NCBI GenBank assembly: GCA_947074145.1
Contig: CAMTOJ010000014.1
Location: 1 to 64,000 of the forward strand
DNA length: 64,000 nucleotides
Direction: 5' to 3'
Source of the DNA: an uncultured Bacteroidales bacterium
GTDB lineage: Bacteria; Bacteroidota; Bacteroidia; Bacteroidales; JAUNSR01
Below the pieces are notes generated by a model. The model did no database searches, had not been told where the DNA came from, and saw nothing but the letters and a program-made list of their open reading frames with translations. This document shows, piece after piece, positions 1-10,085 of this stretch (positions within the stretch are counted from its first letter, which is position 1; every line of letters starts with the position of its first letter). The position numbers were made by a program, and so were the translations under genes.

Positions 1-268
1 ACCGGACGATAATTTGATGGGTGAAGATCTTTTTTCATTGCTATATTTTATTTTTTATTAATTTATTTCTTTTATATTGGTAGAGTGAAATGGTTTCGGA
101 GTGCAAATTTATCGAATCATTTTTAATTACAAAAATATTTGGCTCCTTTTTTCCTGAACATCTATTATATTGATATAATATCATTTAATTTGTATGCTCT
201 AACGAGATATTACCAACAAAAATAATCGATATCATATCATTATTGGTTATAACAAAGGAGTAAGAAAT

Positions 269-322
269 ATGTTTTTTACCCCAATTTCAAAAGAGAGAAT
301 AATTAATAAACGACAGAAATGA
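269..322 (+). CDS. Putative 17-aa leader/upstream ORF (MFFTPISKERIINKRQK)
   Basis: ATG at 269, TGA at 320-322 overlapping the lpxB ATG at 319 (ATGA); purine-rich AAAGGAG at 254-260 upstream. Confidence 0.35.
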   Translation: MFFTPISKERIINKRQK

Positions 323-1467
323 AATATTATCTGATAGCAGGAGAGGCTTCTGGTGATTTACATGCCTCGAGATTGATGCATGAACTTAAAAAAGTGGATC
401 CAAAAGCAGAATTTCGCTTTTTCGGTGGTGATTTGATGGCAGCCGAAGGGGGTGAGCCGGTCAAGCATTATAAGAAAATGGCATATATGGGTTTTGTTAC
501 CGTTATAATGCATCTTCCTGAGATACTTTCAAATATGAAAAATTGTCGAGAAGATATACGTTCATATTCTCCTGATATAATAATCCTTATCGATTATCCG
601 GGATTTAACCTTCAAATTGCTGAATTTGTAAAGAAGCATTTGGATATCCCTGTTGTATATTATATTTCTCCTAAACTTTGGGCATGGAAGGAGTATCGTG
701 TGAAAAGTATTAAGAAATATGTCGATTGTATGTTGTCGATTCTTCCTTTCGAGGTTGATTTTTACAAGAAACACTCTTTTGAAACTACTTATGTCGGCAA
801 TCCTACAGTTGACGAGCTTATTCCTCTTAAAAACTCTTATACATCTGATAAATCGGATGCCTTTATTAAAAATAATAACCTTGATAACCGTCCTATAGTA
901 ACACTTATGGCGGGTAGTCGTAAGTCTGAGGTGAAAAATAATCTGCCTTATATGATAGATGTTATCAAGCGCCATCCTCAGTATCAGGCCGTCATAGCGG
1001 GTGCGCCGGGACTTGATTTGGAATACTATTCAAAATATCTCGATAATGATATCAAAATTGTTTTTGACAAAACGCATGAACTTCTACTCAACTCTTATGC
1101 TGCGATGGTGACATCAGGTACGGCAACTCTTGAAACTGCTATTATGGGTGTGCCCCAGGTGGTTTGTTACAAAATAGGGGGAGGAAAGCCTCTTTATAAG
1201 ATAATGGAAAGTGTACTGAAAATAAAATATGTGTCACTTGTTAATCTAATTGCCGATGCTCCGGTTGTTAAAGAATTATTGGGATATAAATACACAGCCG
1301 ATTCACTCGATAAAGAATTTATAAATATAACCGAAGACAAAGACTATCGTGAAAAGATGAAGAAAAACTACGATATTATCCTTGAACGTCTTGGTGAAGT
1401 TGGTGCACCTGAAAAAGCAGCATCTATAATAAATAAAAGTTTTTCTGCGAAACCTAATAAGGTGTAG
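319..1467 (+). CDS. lpxB: Lipid-A-disaccharide synthase
   Basis: N-term YLIAGEASGDLHASRLM, FFGGDLMAAEGG, PKLWAWKEYRVKSIKKYVD, VTLMAGSRKSEV, TSGTATLETAIMGVPQVVCYK. Confidence 0.95.
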   Translation: MKYYLIAGEASGDLHASRLMHELKKVDPKAEFRFFGGDLMAAEGGEPVKHYKKMAYMGFVTVIMHLPEILSNMKNCREDIRSYSPDIIILIDYPGFNLQIAEFVKKHLDIPVVYYISPKLWAWKEYRVKSIKKYVDCMLSILPFEVDFYKKHSFETTYVGNPTVDELIPLKNSYTSDKSDAFIKNNNLDNRPIVTLMAGSRKSEVKNNLPYMIDVIKRHPQYQAVIAGAPGLDLEYYSKYLDNDIKIVFDKTHELLLNSYAAMVTSGTATLETAIMGVPQVVCYKIGGGKPLYKIMESVLKIKYVSLVNLIADAPVVKELLGYKYTADSLDKEFINITEDKDYREKMKKNYDIILERLGEVGAPEKAASIINKSFSAKPNKV

Positions 1468-1507
1468 CTTTAAACCTTGCAAGGTTTTATTCTACACCTT
1501 GTTAGGT
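1452..1507. repeat. Nested inverted repeat (REP-like); 16-bp outer arms (1 mismatch, G-U compatible) around the palindrome AAACCTTGCAAGGTTT
   Basis: 1452 acctaataaggtgtag ... ctacaccttgttaggt 1507; inner perfect palindrome; overlaps lpxB stop. Confidence 0.75.
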
Positions 1508-1842
1508 GTAATTAAAATCTTTGCAAAGCTTATCAAATCTCACACTATTTTCTGTGAAAATGTTGGCTATATTGGGTTCTATTACTTTTTAATATCAGCA
1601 AAGACCTATAATATCAAAATTAAGCAGATAATCTTCTTCGACCTGTTCTTCACTAATAATATACATTACAAGCTGACTTTACCTATCTCGACTTTTGCGA
1701 TAATATATCATACAGATGTATTTTAGATACAAATATTAAATATTTGGTAGGTGGAAGAAATAAAGAAGATGAGATATAAAAAGGTTAATACCAATAAGAT
1801 CTTAAAAAAAGGAATTTGTATAATAATAAATAAGACTTAGTG

Positions 1843-3441
1843 TTAATAATTACCATTAAAAGGTTTAAATGAGATTTTCTCTCTTCTACTTTCTTCACGA
1901 AGCATCAATGCTCGATTGCAGAATATAGTTATTAAAATATATATCAAAAAGAAAGATGTTGTAATGAATGGATGATTAAGATCTGAGGGATTGATAAAAT
2001 CTGTTTCGTAGAAATGTATTCCGTAATAACATATAATTACTGGAATATAGGCATATATACCGAGCATATTGAAAGCTAAATCGTTGCTTAATAAGTCTAC
2101 CTTACCACTATGTGTTACCACTCCATATGCAAGCAAAGCAATAAGAGCCCAAACTTGTTGCGCACTCCAAGTCCATCTTAAGCCGGGTATTATGTCAGAA
2201 AGAAATATGCATGCAAATGTACCTACCATAACAAATAGTACACCTATGTTTAGTGCTATCTCATTGATTATTCTCAATTCCTTCATATTTAGAAATGATA
2301 TTGTCGAAGGATTTTTCCTTCCTAATAAAATGACTGAATATATGTTTATCATAAAACCAATTGAAAAGAATCCAAATCCACACATAATAAATGAGGAACT
2401 TAACATTGATCCAACTGTAATCTGGGTTGAAAATGGAAATGAAAGATGCTCACCTATAACAATGAAATTCTGAATAAGCATCATTAACCCTGCAAAGAAT
2501 GAAGCAAACGAAAATACCATAGGAGAGCGAAGAACAAAGAAAAGAGATGCAAACATAATATACCAAGCCACGTGAGGCGCACAGTCGAATACGGAGTCAA
2601 TAGAATAATAATCTTTTTGGATCCAAAATTCAGCCATTTTAAGAGTGTGGTAGAAAAATAGAGATCCTATTGTTATCATCAAAATATCCAAAATATTTTT
2701 CCATGAATCTATTTTATTATTTTTCTTGCTATGCATCAATACATAGATACTTATCATCATGAAAAAACCAAGAAATAAATATGCAAGAGAGACTATAATA
2801 AATTTATTGGAGTTTTCACTAACAAGATTTATTTCAGGTTGTATTGTCGATTCCGTAAAAAATGTTGAGATGTTATCTTGAATTCTTACAGGAGTGTGCG
2901 TGTAGATATGCATTTCCTGTGGTAGTCTATTATTGAAAGCAAGTTGCATATTTTGCGTTTCCGCTTTCAGCGATAGTGAACTTAATGAGAGTAATAAAAT
3001 CCAGAATGAGTTTTTAGAGAATACCTTTAATCTTTTAATATGATTTCGCAGCCTGGAATCTTTGGTAAAGAATATCATTAATAAAGATATTAACATCATA
3101 ATGTAGCCGAATATACAAAACCATTTTCCAAAACTATGTTGAGCATTTTTTATAGTTTGTCCTCCTACCATCAGAATAAAAGATAGATGCATCAAACTCA
3201 TTGCATGATTTTTTTCATAAGAAAGAAATCTTTTTAAAGACACGGCAAGAAAGTTGATACAAGAAAACAATATCAGTATGAAAAATAAAGGATTTCCATA
3301 TATAATGTGTTGATCAAATCTATCGGGAAAATAAAGATCTATTATGGTGGCAAAACCATAACAAATCGAAAGTAAGAATAACAAAATAACCGTAAGACCG
3401 GAAGAGAAAAATGCGCCGGTAAGAAAAATTGTGTTTTTCAT
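1843..3441 (-). CDS. Cytochrome c biogenesis protein, CcsA/ResC-like with a reduced ResB-like N-terminus
   Basis: Multi-TM; N-term TM block with HAMSLMHLSFILMVGG; C-term GLRWTWSAQQVWALIALLAYGVVTHSGKV resembling the CcsA WWD region. Confidence 0.75.
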   Translation of the reverse strand: MKNTIFLTGAFFSSGLTVILLFLLSICYGFATIIDLYFPDRFDQHIIYGNPLFFILILFSCINFLAVSLKRFLSYEKNHAMSLMHLSFILMVGGQTIKNAQHSFGKWFCIFGYIMMLISLLMIFFTKDSRLRNHIKRLKVFSKNSFWILLLSLSSLSLKAETQNMQLAFNNRLPQEMHIYTHTPVRIQDNISTFFTESTIQPEINLVSENSNKFIIVSLAYLFLGFFMMISIYVLMHSKKNNKIDSWKNILDILMITIGSLFFYHTLKMAEFWIQKDYYSIDSVFDCAPHVAWYIMFASLFFVLRSPMVFSFASFFAGLMMLIQNFIVIGEHLSFPFSTQITVGSMLSSSFIMCGFGFFSIGFMINIYSVILLGRKNPSTISFLNMKELRIINEIALNIGVLFVMVGTFACIFLSDIIPGLRWTWSAQQVWALIALLAYGVVTHSGKVDLLSNDLAFNMLGIYAYIPVIICYYGIHFYETDFINPSDLNHPFITTSFFLIYILITIFCNRALMLREESRREKISFKPFNGNY

Positions 3442-3539
3442 AACTCGCTACAATAATTAAGATTAATTGTGTGATATGTAGTTTAAGTCATAAAACAATA
3501 TTTAAGGTAAAATAGTTTTACCTCAAAAAAGTTTTTTTG

Positions 3540-4601
3540 TTAAATGCCCATTAAATCTCTGAAAATATCAAACATAATCTCTATTTCTTCCTTTGTTGCA
3601 CTTCTGTTAAGTTCAATATCTCCGAAGTTATTTAGTAAAGAGAAATTGATAAAACCGTTGTCATTTTTTTTATCGTGTGTCATATAATCGTATAGAATAT
3701 CATAATCTTTACAAGTAAAGTAAGCTACCGGATAATTTGTTTTTATAAATGTTGCAGCCTCGTGAAGTACAGAAGAAGGGAACCCACACTGTTTGTTCGA
3801 TAGTATAAGTTCGCATATTAATCCCCACGCTACAGCATAACCATGAAGCACAGGCTTTTCTTTTGCCATACAGAAGCTTTCAAAAGCGTGACCTACCGTA
3901 TGTCCAAGATTTAGAGCTTTGCGAAGACCTTTTTCATAAGGGTCTATATCAACTACTTTTCTCTTGATATTTACAGATTCTTCAAGAAGAGGCAACAAAC
4001 TTTCGAAATCACCCCTAGTTACATCATAGGAAATTAACTTGTTGAAATAATTTTCTGATTCAAGTAATCCGTGTTTAAGCATCTCTGCATATCCTGAAAG
4101 CAGATTCTCATTATCCATAGTTGAGAAAAATTCAGTGGATATATAAACCTGAGTTGCAGTTTTGAATACACCAACTTCATTTTTTAAACCGTTGAGATTA
4201 ATTCCTGTTTTACCACCCACTGCCGCATCAACTGAAGCAAGTAAAGATGTTGGAATATTAATGAACTTAATACCACGTTTGAAAGTTGCGGCAGCAAAAC
4301 CTCCGATATCTGTTATCATTCCACCACCAAGATTGATCATTAGGGATCTGCGGGTTGCTCCGTTTTTACTTAATTCAATCCATATATGATTTAGAGATTC
4401 GATGTTTTTGTTATCATCGCCTGCCGGTATTGTAATAAGAAAGTAATCTTTCAATTCATCAGTGAAACTCTTAATAACAGGAAGTGATGTTTCTTTGGTG
4501 TGAGTATCTGTAAGAATAAATATATGATCATAATCTATGTCTTTAATATATTCGGATAATGAAATATTTATATCTGATGTGAAAATTACTTTTTGTTCCA
4601 T
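3540..4601 (-). CDS. aroB: 3-dehydroquinate synthase
   Basis: NLGGGMITDIGGFAAATFKRGIKFINIPTSLLASVDAAVGGKTGINL; LNLGHTVGHAFE. Confidence 0.96.
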   Translation of the reverse strand: MEQKVIFTSDINISLSEYIKDIDYDHIFILTDTHTKETSLPVIKSFTDELKDYFLITIPAGDDNKNIESLNHIWIELSKNGATRRSLMINLGGGMITDIGGFAAATFKRGIKFINIPTSLLASVDAAVGGKTGINLNGLKNEVGVFKTATQVYISTEFFSTMDNENLLSGYAEMLKHGLLESENYFNKLISYDVTRGDFESLLPLLEESVNIKRKVVDIDPYEKGLRKALNLGHTVGHAFESFCMAKEKPVLHGYAVAWGLICELILSNKQCGFPSSVLHEAATFIKTNYPVAYFTCKDYDILYDYMTHDKKNDNGFINFSLLNNFGDIELNRSATKEEIEIMFDIFRDLMGI

Positions 4602-4826
4602 TTATTTGATGATTTATTTCTCAAAGATAGGTAAAATTTAAAAATATTGATTTATTGATTGTCAGCAGTTTGATTTATTAGTTTAATGTTTTTATTAAAA
4701 AAATCATATCTGACTCTTTATTGGTGTTTTTTTGTCCTATAAATTGAAAAATTATATATCAATAACTAATTTAAAAAAGGAAATTAAATAATTAATGAAT
4801 AATTTTGCAGTAATATATTCATACTT

Positions 4827-5801
4827 ATGCTAAAAAAAATATTTGGTATTAAAGATAAAATATCTTTCGCCTGCCTAAATCGAAGCTTGTTTGCAGTTCT
4901 GTTTGTTTTTTCAATATTTGCATGTACAAATACCGAAGAAGATGACTTCTGGGACATTGATAAAGATTCAGTCGATAAAGAGCATTCCTCTGGAGATACT
5001 TATTCTATAGAGGGCAACTATGGTTCGTCATTGAAGACAGCATGGTCGAGAGTTTTGGAATCAACTCATGTAAGACAATCATATACTCCGGGAGTATGGA
5101 ATGCTTATTATACAACCGACATAAGAGATGATGGATATGTTGATGATCTTTATGGTGGCTCTACTACGAAATATATTGTGGGAGTAGATCAACAAAGATC
5201 CGGAACAAGTTCCGGTAAATATGACAGAGAGCATTCTTTCCCTAAAAGTTGGTGGAACTCTTCAATTAGAGACTCTAACAATAGCTGGACATATATGTAT
5301 ACAGATCTATTTCATGTATATCCCTGTGATCATGATCTGAATTCTACAAGGTCGAATTATCCTTATGGTGAACCTACAACCGTTTCTTATACTTCAAAAT
5401 CAGGCTGCAAACTTGGAACAAGATTTGAAAAAGGTCTTGGAACCATAACTGTCTTTGAGCCATTTGATGAGATAAAGGGTGATATTGCTCGTACTTATTT
5501 TTATATGGCAATGCGTTATGACAGGGAAGATTTCTCTCTTTGGGGAACATCGGGTGGAAAAATGCTTACTCTTTCTGCTTATCCTTTTTATCGAGATTGG
5601 GCTATAGAGCTACTTATGAAGTGGCATAATCAAGATCCTGTGAGCGAGCGTGAAATAAAAAGAAATAATGAAGTAGCTAAGATCCAAAAAAACAGGAATC
5701 CTTTTATTGATTATCCAGAATTGGTCGATTATATATGGGGAGATAAAGTTTCAACGCCTTTCTATTTTAAGAATACGGCAGCAGGTGCGGAAATAAAATG
5801 A
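4827..5801 (+). CDS. Endonuclease I family nuclease, predicted lipoprotein
   Basis: YDREHSFPKSWW, FHVYPCDHDLNSTRSNYPYGE; lipobox-like IFAC followed by acidic TNTEEDD. Confidence 0.85.
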   Translation: MLKKIFGIKDKISFACLNRSLFAVLFVFSIFACTNTEEDDFWDIDKDSVDKEHSSGDTYSIEGNYGSSLKTAWSRVLESTHVRQSYTPGVWNAYYTTDIRDDGYVDDLYGGSTTKYIVGVDQQRSGTSSGKYDREHSFPKSWWNSSIRDSNNSWTYMYTDLFHVYPCDHDLNSTRSNYPYGEPTTVSYTSKSGCKLGTRFEKGLGTITVFEPFDEIKGDIARTYFYMAMRYDREDFSLWGTSGGKMLTLSAYPFYRDWAIELLMKWHNQDPVSEREIKRNNEVAKIQKNRNPFIDYPELVDYIWGDKVSTPFYFKNTAAGAEIK

Positions 5802-5814
5802 AATAAAAAATAAT

Positions 5815-5860
5815 AAGCCGGATATAAAATCATTCATATGGTTTTATACCCGGCTTTTTT
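5815..5860 (+). terminator. Rho-independent terminator
   Basis: aagccggatataaaatc / ggttttatacccggctt stem followed by T-run. Confidence 0.75.
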
Positions 5861-5983
5861 ATTATTCATTTTCATGTTTAAAAATTAGAAATGGTTTATA
5901 GTTAATCGGTTGTTTTAAGAATATTTATCCATTTTGACACAATAATGTATATTGTTTGAAATATTAATTTATTTTATAATTTA

Positions 5984-5991
5984 TATCTTTG
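5984..5991 (+). promoter_or_regulatory. Bacteroidetes -7 element TATCTTTG
   Basis: Matches TAnnTTTG; upstream of the 6135 CDS, leaving about a 135-nt leader. Confidence 0.45.
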
Positions 5992-6134
5992 GGTAATAAA
6001 ATGTAACAATTATTATTTATTAAGGTTGTATTTAAACTGGTTGTGAATTAGAATTATCCATTAATTCTAAAAATTAAAGATATACACATTACACCTATTT
6101 TGATTAATTAGATAAACGATAAAAACTCAACATT

Positions 6135-8501
6135 ATGAAAAAAATTCTACTTTCTTTTTTTATGTTGCTTGTGGCTTCATTAGGGAGCGCATTGGCAGAT
6201 ATTATTCAAAAAACAGTAACTTTTGATTTGACAACTGGTTATAAAAATGAGGATGTTGTAACAACAGTATCTAAAGAAAATGTAAATCTTTTATTTGGAG
6301 GTGGTTTAAATACTTCAAGTATTCCCAAATGGTATAATACAGGTACAGCTCTACGTATGTATGCCAATAATACTCTCGAGATATCATATGATGGAAAAGC
6401 AACTATAAAATCAGTTGAATTTTCTTTTTCTTCAAGTTCTAATAATTTTCATCGTAAAACAGGAAAACAAGTAACATTAAGTACCGGCAATTATACTGAA
6501 GATGAAACTACAGGAACATGGAATGATTTGTCTGAAAATCCTAAGTTAATAGCTGTAGATGCAACTGGTCATGCAAGAATTAAATCTATTGTAGTTGTTC
6601 TTGAAATAGAAGAGATAGGAGGGACAGAAGAAACAGTACCTCAAGCACCCACATTTGATATCATAGGTGGTGATTTTTACAATAATCAAAAAGTAATAAT
6701 TACAGCACAAGATGAATCTAAAATTTATTATACCCTTGATGGACAAGATCCAAATAAAGACTCGAATGAATTTTCTGAATTCGTTTTAATAGATAAAAGT
6801 TGTACACTTAAAGCTGTTGCTGTAAAAGGTGAATTATCAAGTACAATCGCTACTGCGGAATTTAAAATTTTAACTGCAAAGCCTGTATTTAGTATAGCAG
6901 AAGGTTCATATTCTGAATCTCAGAAACTGGAAATTACATCGGTAACAGAGAATGCTGAAATATATTATACCTTAGATGGAACTGAGCCAACTTCATCATC
7001 TCAATTATATTCATCCCCTATTGATATCACAGCAGATGCTATCTTAAAAGCTATTGCAATAAAAAATAATATCAGTAGTGAGATTTCAACTGCTAATTAT
7101 GTGATTGACGCAACTTTGAAATTTGTTAATTTCGATTGTTCAGATCCTATCTCGTTAGGATATGATTCTCCAACAGTGGAAGCACAAGGTGTAAATGTTA
7201 CGAACTTTACAAAAGATAATGTATTAATAGCTACCAACAAAGGATTAGCATCAACTGCAAATAGATTTTGGGCAACAGTAACGAATAAAGTTATAACCAA
7301 GATTGACTATAGAATGTACAATGGTTCATCATTTAAAGTTTCTGTAGGAAAGGGATATAAGATTGTACAAATTGAGTTCGGCGGAAATAGTGTATCTGAA
7401 TCTTCATTTGAACCAAAAACTGGCACCGCTTCAACTACAAATAGAGTTTGGAGTTGGATTGGAGATGAAAATGTAGTTAATGTAAATATAAAAGCTACTA
7501 TTCAGGTAGATTACATTAGAGTTATTACTAAAGAAGTAGAAGTTTCAGATATTGCAGAACCGACATTCAATCTTGAAAATGGAACATATTATGGAAGTCA
7601 AACAGTTACTATTTCATCAACAGATGAAAATGCAGTAATCTATTATACTCTTGATGGAGAGGATCCTACAGATGAATCTGCAAAATATACAGAACCTATA
7701 GAGATTAAAGAAACTTCAATATTGAAAGCTATCGCGGTTGTTGGCGATGAAGCGAGTGACGTGGCTTATGCAAACTATATAATAGGATCTATATTAAATT
7801 CATTAGAGTCTTGGTCTTCAATGGCTGTTGGTACAATCTTAGAAATCAATACTTCATTGACTGCTATACATCATTACAATCAATATTTATATTTAACTGA
7901 CGGAACTAACCCTATATTAGTATACGGAACTGTTACTAATAAATATGAAAATGGTGATGTTTTACCTGCAGGAATCAGAGGTGAGAAGATTCAATATAAA
8001 GGTTTGGAAGAATTAAAACCTGTTGACGCTACATTCTTAGAAGCAACTAAAGGTGTTGGTGTTGAACCAGTAGAGGGTGCAATATCTACTCTATCTGCAG
8101 ATGATCAAAATAAATATGTTATAATCAAAAATGTAACATATTCAGAGAATTCTATCTCAGATGGTTCTAACTCTATGGTTGTAAATAATAGACTTGGTGC
8201 TACTTTACCGAGTGATGCTAATACATATAATGTGAAAGGATTTGTGGCTGTGGCAGAAGATGTTGTTCAGTTCTATCCAACTGTATTTGATTTTGTAAAT
8301 ACTCTCGATTCTTCAAAATTAGAAACTGTTTCAATAGAGGTTGTTAACGGAACAATAGAAATAAAAGGAGATGTTGAAGATGTTGAGATCTATACAATAG
8401 GCGGTTCTTTAATTAGTAAAGGTTCAACTAAAGTTGCAGCTTCAACGGGTATGTATATCGTTAAGGTAAATGGAAAAGCTACTAAAGTTGTAGTAAAATA
8501 A
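6135..8501 (+). CDS. Secreted protein with chitobiase/beta-hexosaminidase C-terminal-type (CHB_HEX_C) repeats, OB-like region and T9SS-type C-terminal tail
   Basis: Signal peptide; IYYTLDGQDP, IYYTLDGTEP, IYYTLDGEDP repeats; C-term EIYTIGGSLISKG...GMYIVKVNGKATKVVVK. Confidence 0.75.
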   Translation: MKKILLSFFMLLVASLGSALADIIQKTVTFDLTTGYKNEDVVTTVSKENVNLLFGGGLNTSSIPKWYNTGTALRMYANNTLEISYDGKATIKSVEFSFSSSSNNFHRKTGKQVTLSTGNYTEDETTGTWNDLSENPKLIAVDATGHARIKSIVVVLEIEEIGGTEETVPQAPTFDIIGGDFYNNQKVIITAQDESKIYYTLDGQDPNKDSNEFSEFVLIDKSCTLKAVAVKGELSSTIATAEFKILTAKPVFSIAEGSYSESQKLEITSVTENAEIYYTLDGTEPTSSSQLYSSPIDITADAILKAIAIKNNISSEISTANYVIDATLKFVNFDCSDPISLGYDSPTVEAQGVNVTNFTKDNVLIATNKGLASTANRFWATVTNKVITKIDYRMYNGSSFKVSVGKGYKIVQIEFGGNSVSESSFEPKTGTASTTNRVWSWIGDENVVNVNIKATIQVDYIRVITKEVEVSDIAEPTFNLENGTYYGSQTVTISSTDENAVIYYTLDGEDPTDESAKYTEPIEIKETSILKAIAVVGDEASDVAYANYIIGSILNSLESWSSMAVGTILEINTSLTAIHHYNQYLYLTDGTNPILVYGTVTNKYENGDVLPAGIRGEKIQYKGLEELKPVDATFLEATKGVGVEPVEGAISTLSADDQNKYVIIKNVTYSENSISDGSNSMVVNNRLGATLPSDANTYNVKGFVAVAEDVVQFYPTVFDFVNTLDSSKLETVSIEVVNGTIEIKGDVEDVEIYTIGGSLISKGSTKVAASTGMYIVKVNGKATKVVVK

Positions 8502-8603
8502 ATTAATATCAGAAATGGATGCTTCTTATTTAATTAAGAGGTATCCACTTTCTTTATTATATATGATTAAATAAATTCTCTTTAATTAATAATATTACAA
8601 ATT

Positions 8604-10064
8604 ATGAAAAAAACTTTACTTTCTTTTTTGATGTTGTTTATGGTTTTGGGTGCTAATGCAACCGAATCAATTTTTTTATGTGATGATCCTAAATCTTTGG
8701 GATATGCAAAACCTGAAGGATCTTCTGGGGCTGAACAATATACATTGGTAGATAAAGGCCTTCAGTCTGGGGATATTAATATTGATGTAAAGAATCTTTC
8801 TACTGCTTCTTCATCGAATTCTGCGAAGTTTTGGAATGGGTCGATTATAGATTTTAGAGCTTATAAAGGGGGATCATTAACATTTTCTTCAACTAATGGA
8901 GAAAATATAGTAAGCATAGAACTAACAGGAAATAAAGTGTCTAATACTTTATTTACTCTTTCTTCGGGGGAAGCAACAACTGTTAAGGGTGTTACTACAT
9001 GGGTAGGTAATGCAGATGTTGTTACCTTTTCAATAACCGCAACAATGAATATTACAAAAATTGTTGTAAAAACAGGTTCTGCAGCATCAACCAAATCACC
9101 AAAGTTCTCTATTGCCCCGGGAACATATTGGGAATCACAGAGCGTAGAATTAAGCTCAGAAACAGAAGGAGCAGATATATATTATACAGTTGATGAAACA
9201 GAACCTACTGAACAATCGACTAAATATACTTCACCAATTAACGTAACTGAAACTACTTTAATAAAAGCACTAGCGATTTTAAATGGAGAAAAAAGTACCG
9301 TAGTTTCTGCTCAATATAATATTGCTAATGCAGTTAATTCATTAACTGATTGGAAAGAATTGGAAGTTGGGGAAACATCAAAAATTAATGTACCTCTAAC
9401 TGTTGCTTATTATTCTAAAGAGAAAGCAGGAGAATATCTATATGTAAAACATAATGATGATTATATGCTTATCTATGGAACACTTAATCAATCTTATGAA
9501 AATGGAGATATATTACCTGCAGGTATAGTAGGAAAAAAAGATAATTATAATGGTTTGATTGAATTTCTTCCTGATGTTGCAACAATGGGTGAAGTGACAA
9601 AAGGTGGTCCTTCTGTAGATCCAATCGTGGTAAAAACTACTGATTTGACTACTTCTGACATGAATAAATTCGTAATTATCAGAAATGTGACAGTTAGTAA
9701 GGACGAGAAAACATTATCAGATGAAAACTCTTCTCTTACATTTTATCAAAGATTTGCAGCTGTTGAAATACCTGAAGATGAACAAGCTTACAATGTTAAA
9801 GGATTTGTTGCAGTTTATAAAGATGCAGTCCAAATCTATCCAACAGCATTTGAAGTAGCAGCTTCTGTTTCAGAAATAGAAAACAATGATTTTGACATAA
9901 TTTCTTCAAAAGGAGTTATTGAAGTAGTTGGAGATACAACTAATATTGAAGTATATACAATAGGTGGTAAGATGATTAGTCAAGGTAAATCAGTGATTAC
10001 ATGTTCTACCGGATTATATATTGTAAAAGCAAATGGTAAAGTTGCAAAAGTAATAGTGAAATAA
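8604..10064 (+). CDS. Paralogous secreted protein: one CHB_HEX_C-like repeat, OB-like region, T9SS-type tail
   Basis: Signal peptide; IYYTVDETEP; LPAGIVGKKDNYNGLIEF; C-term EVYTIGGKMISQG...GLYIVKANGKVAKVIVK. Confidence 0.75.
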   Translation: MKKTLLSFLMLFMVLGANATESIFLCDDPKSLGYAKPEGSSGAEQYTLVDKGLQSGDINIDVKNLSTASSSNSAKFWNGSIIDFRAYKGGSLTFSSTNGENIVSIELTGNKVSNTLFTLSSGEATTVKGVTTWVGNADVVTFSITATMNITKIVVKTGSAASTKSPKFSIAPGTYWESQSVELSSETEGADIYYTVDETEPTEQSTKYTSPINVTETTLIKALAILNGEKSTVVSAQYNIANAVNSLTDWKELEVGETSKINVPLTVAYYSKEKAGEYLYVKHNDDYMLIYGTLNQSYENGDILPAGIVGKKDNYNGLIEFLPDVATMGEVTKGGPSVDPIVVKTTDLTTSDMNKFVIIRNVTVSKDEKTLSDENSSLTFYQRFAAVEIPEDEQAYNVKGFVAVYKDAVQIYPTAFEVAASVSEIENNDFDIISSKGVIEVVGDTTNIEVYTIGGKMISQGKSVITCSTGLYIVKANGKVAKVIVK

Positions 10065-10085
10065 ACCACTAAAGCTTAATTTTAA

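Noticed and set aside
1-268. Tail of an upstream gene at the window start
   Set aside because: Only a few codons before a stop (acc gga cga taa); not enough sequence to support any call
562-975. 137-aa antisense ORF within lpxB
   Set aside because: Mirror of a strong coding frame; no signal peptide or domain
1499-1726. 75-aa ORF downstream of lpxB
   Set aside because: Starts with TTG inside the palindromic repeat, has low-complexity AT-rich composition and no recognisable domain
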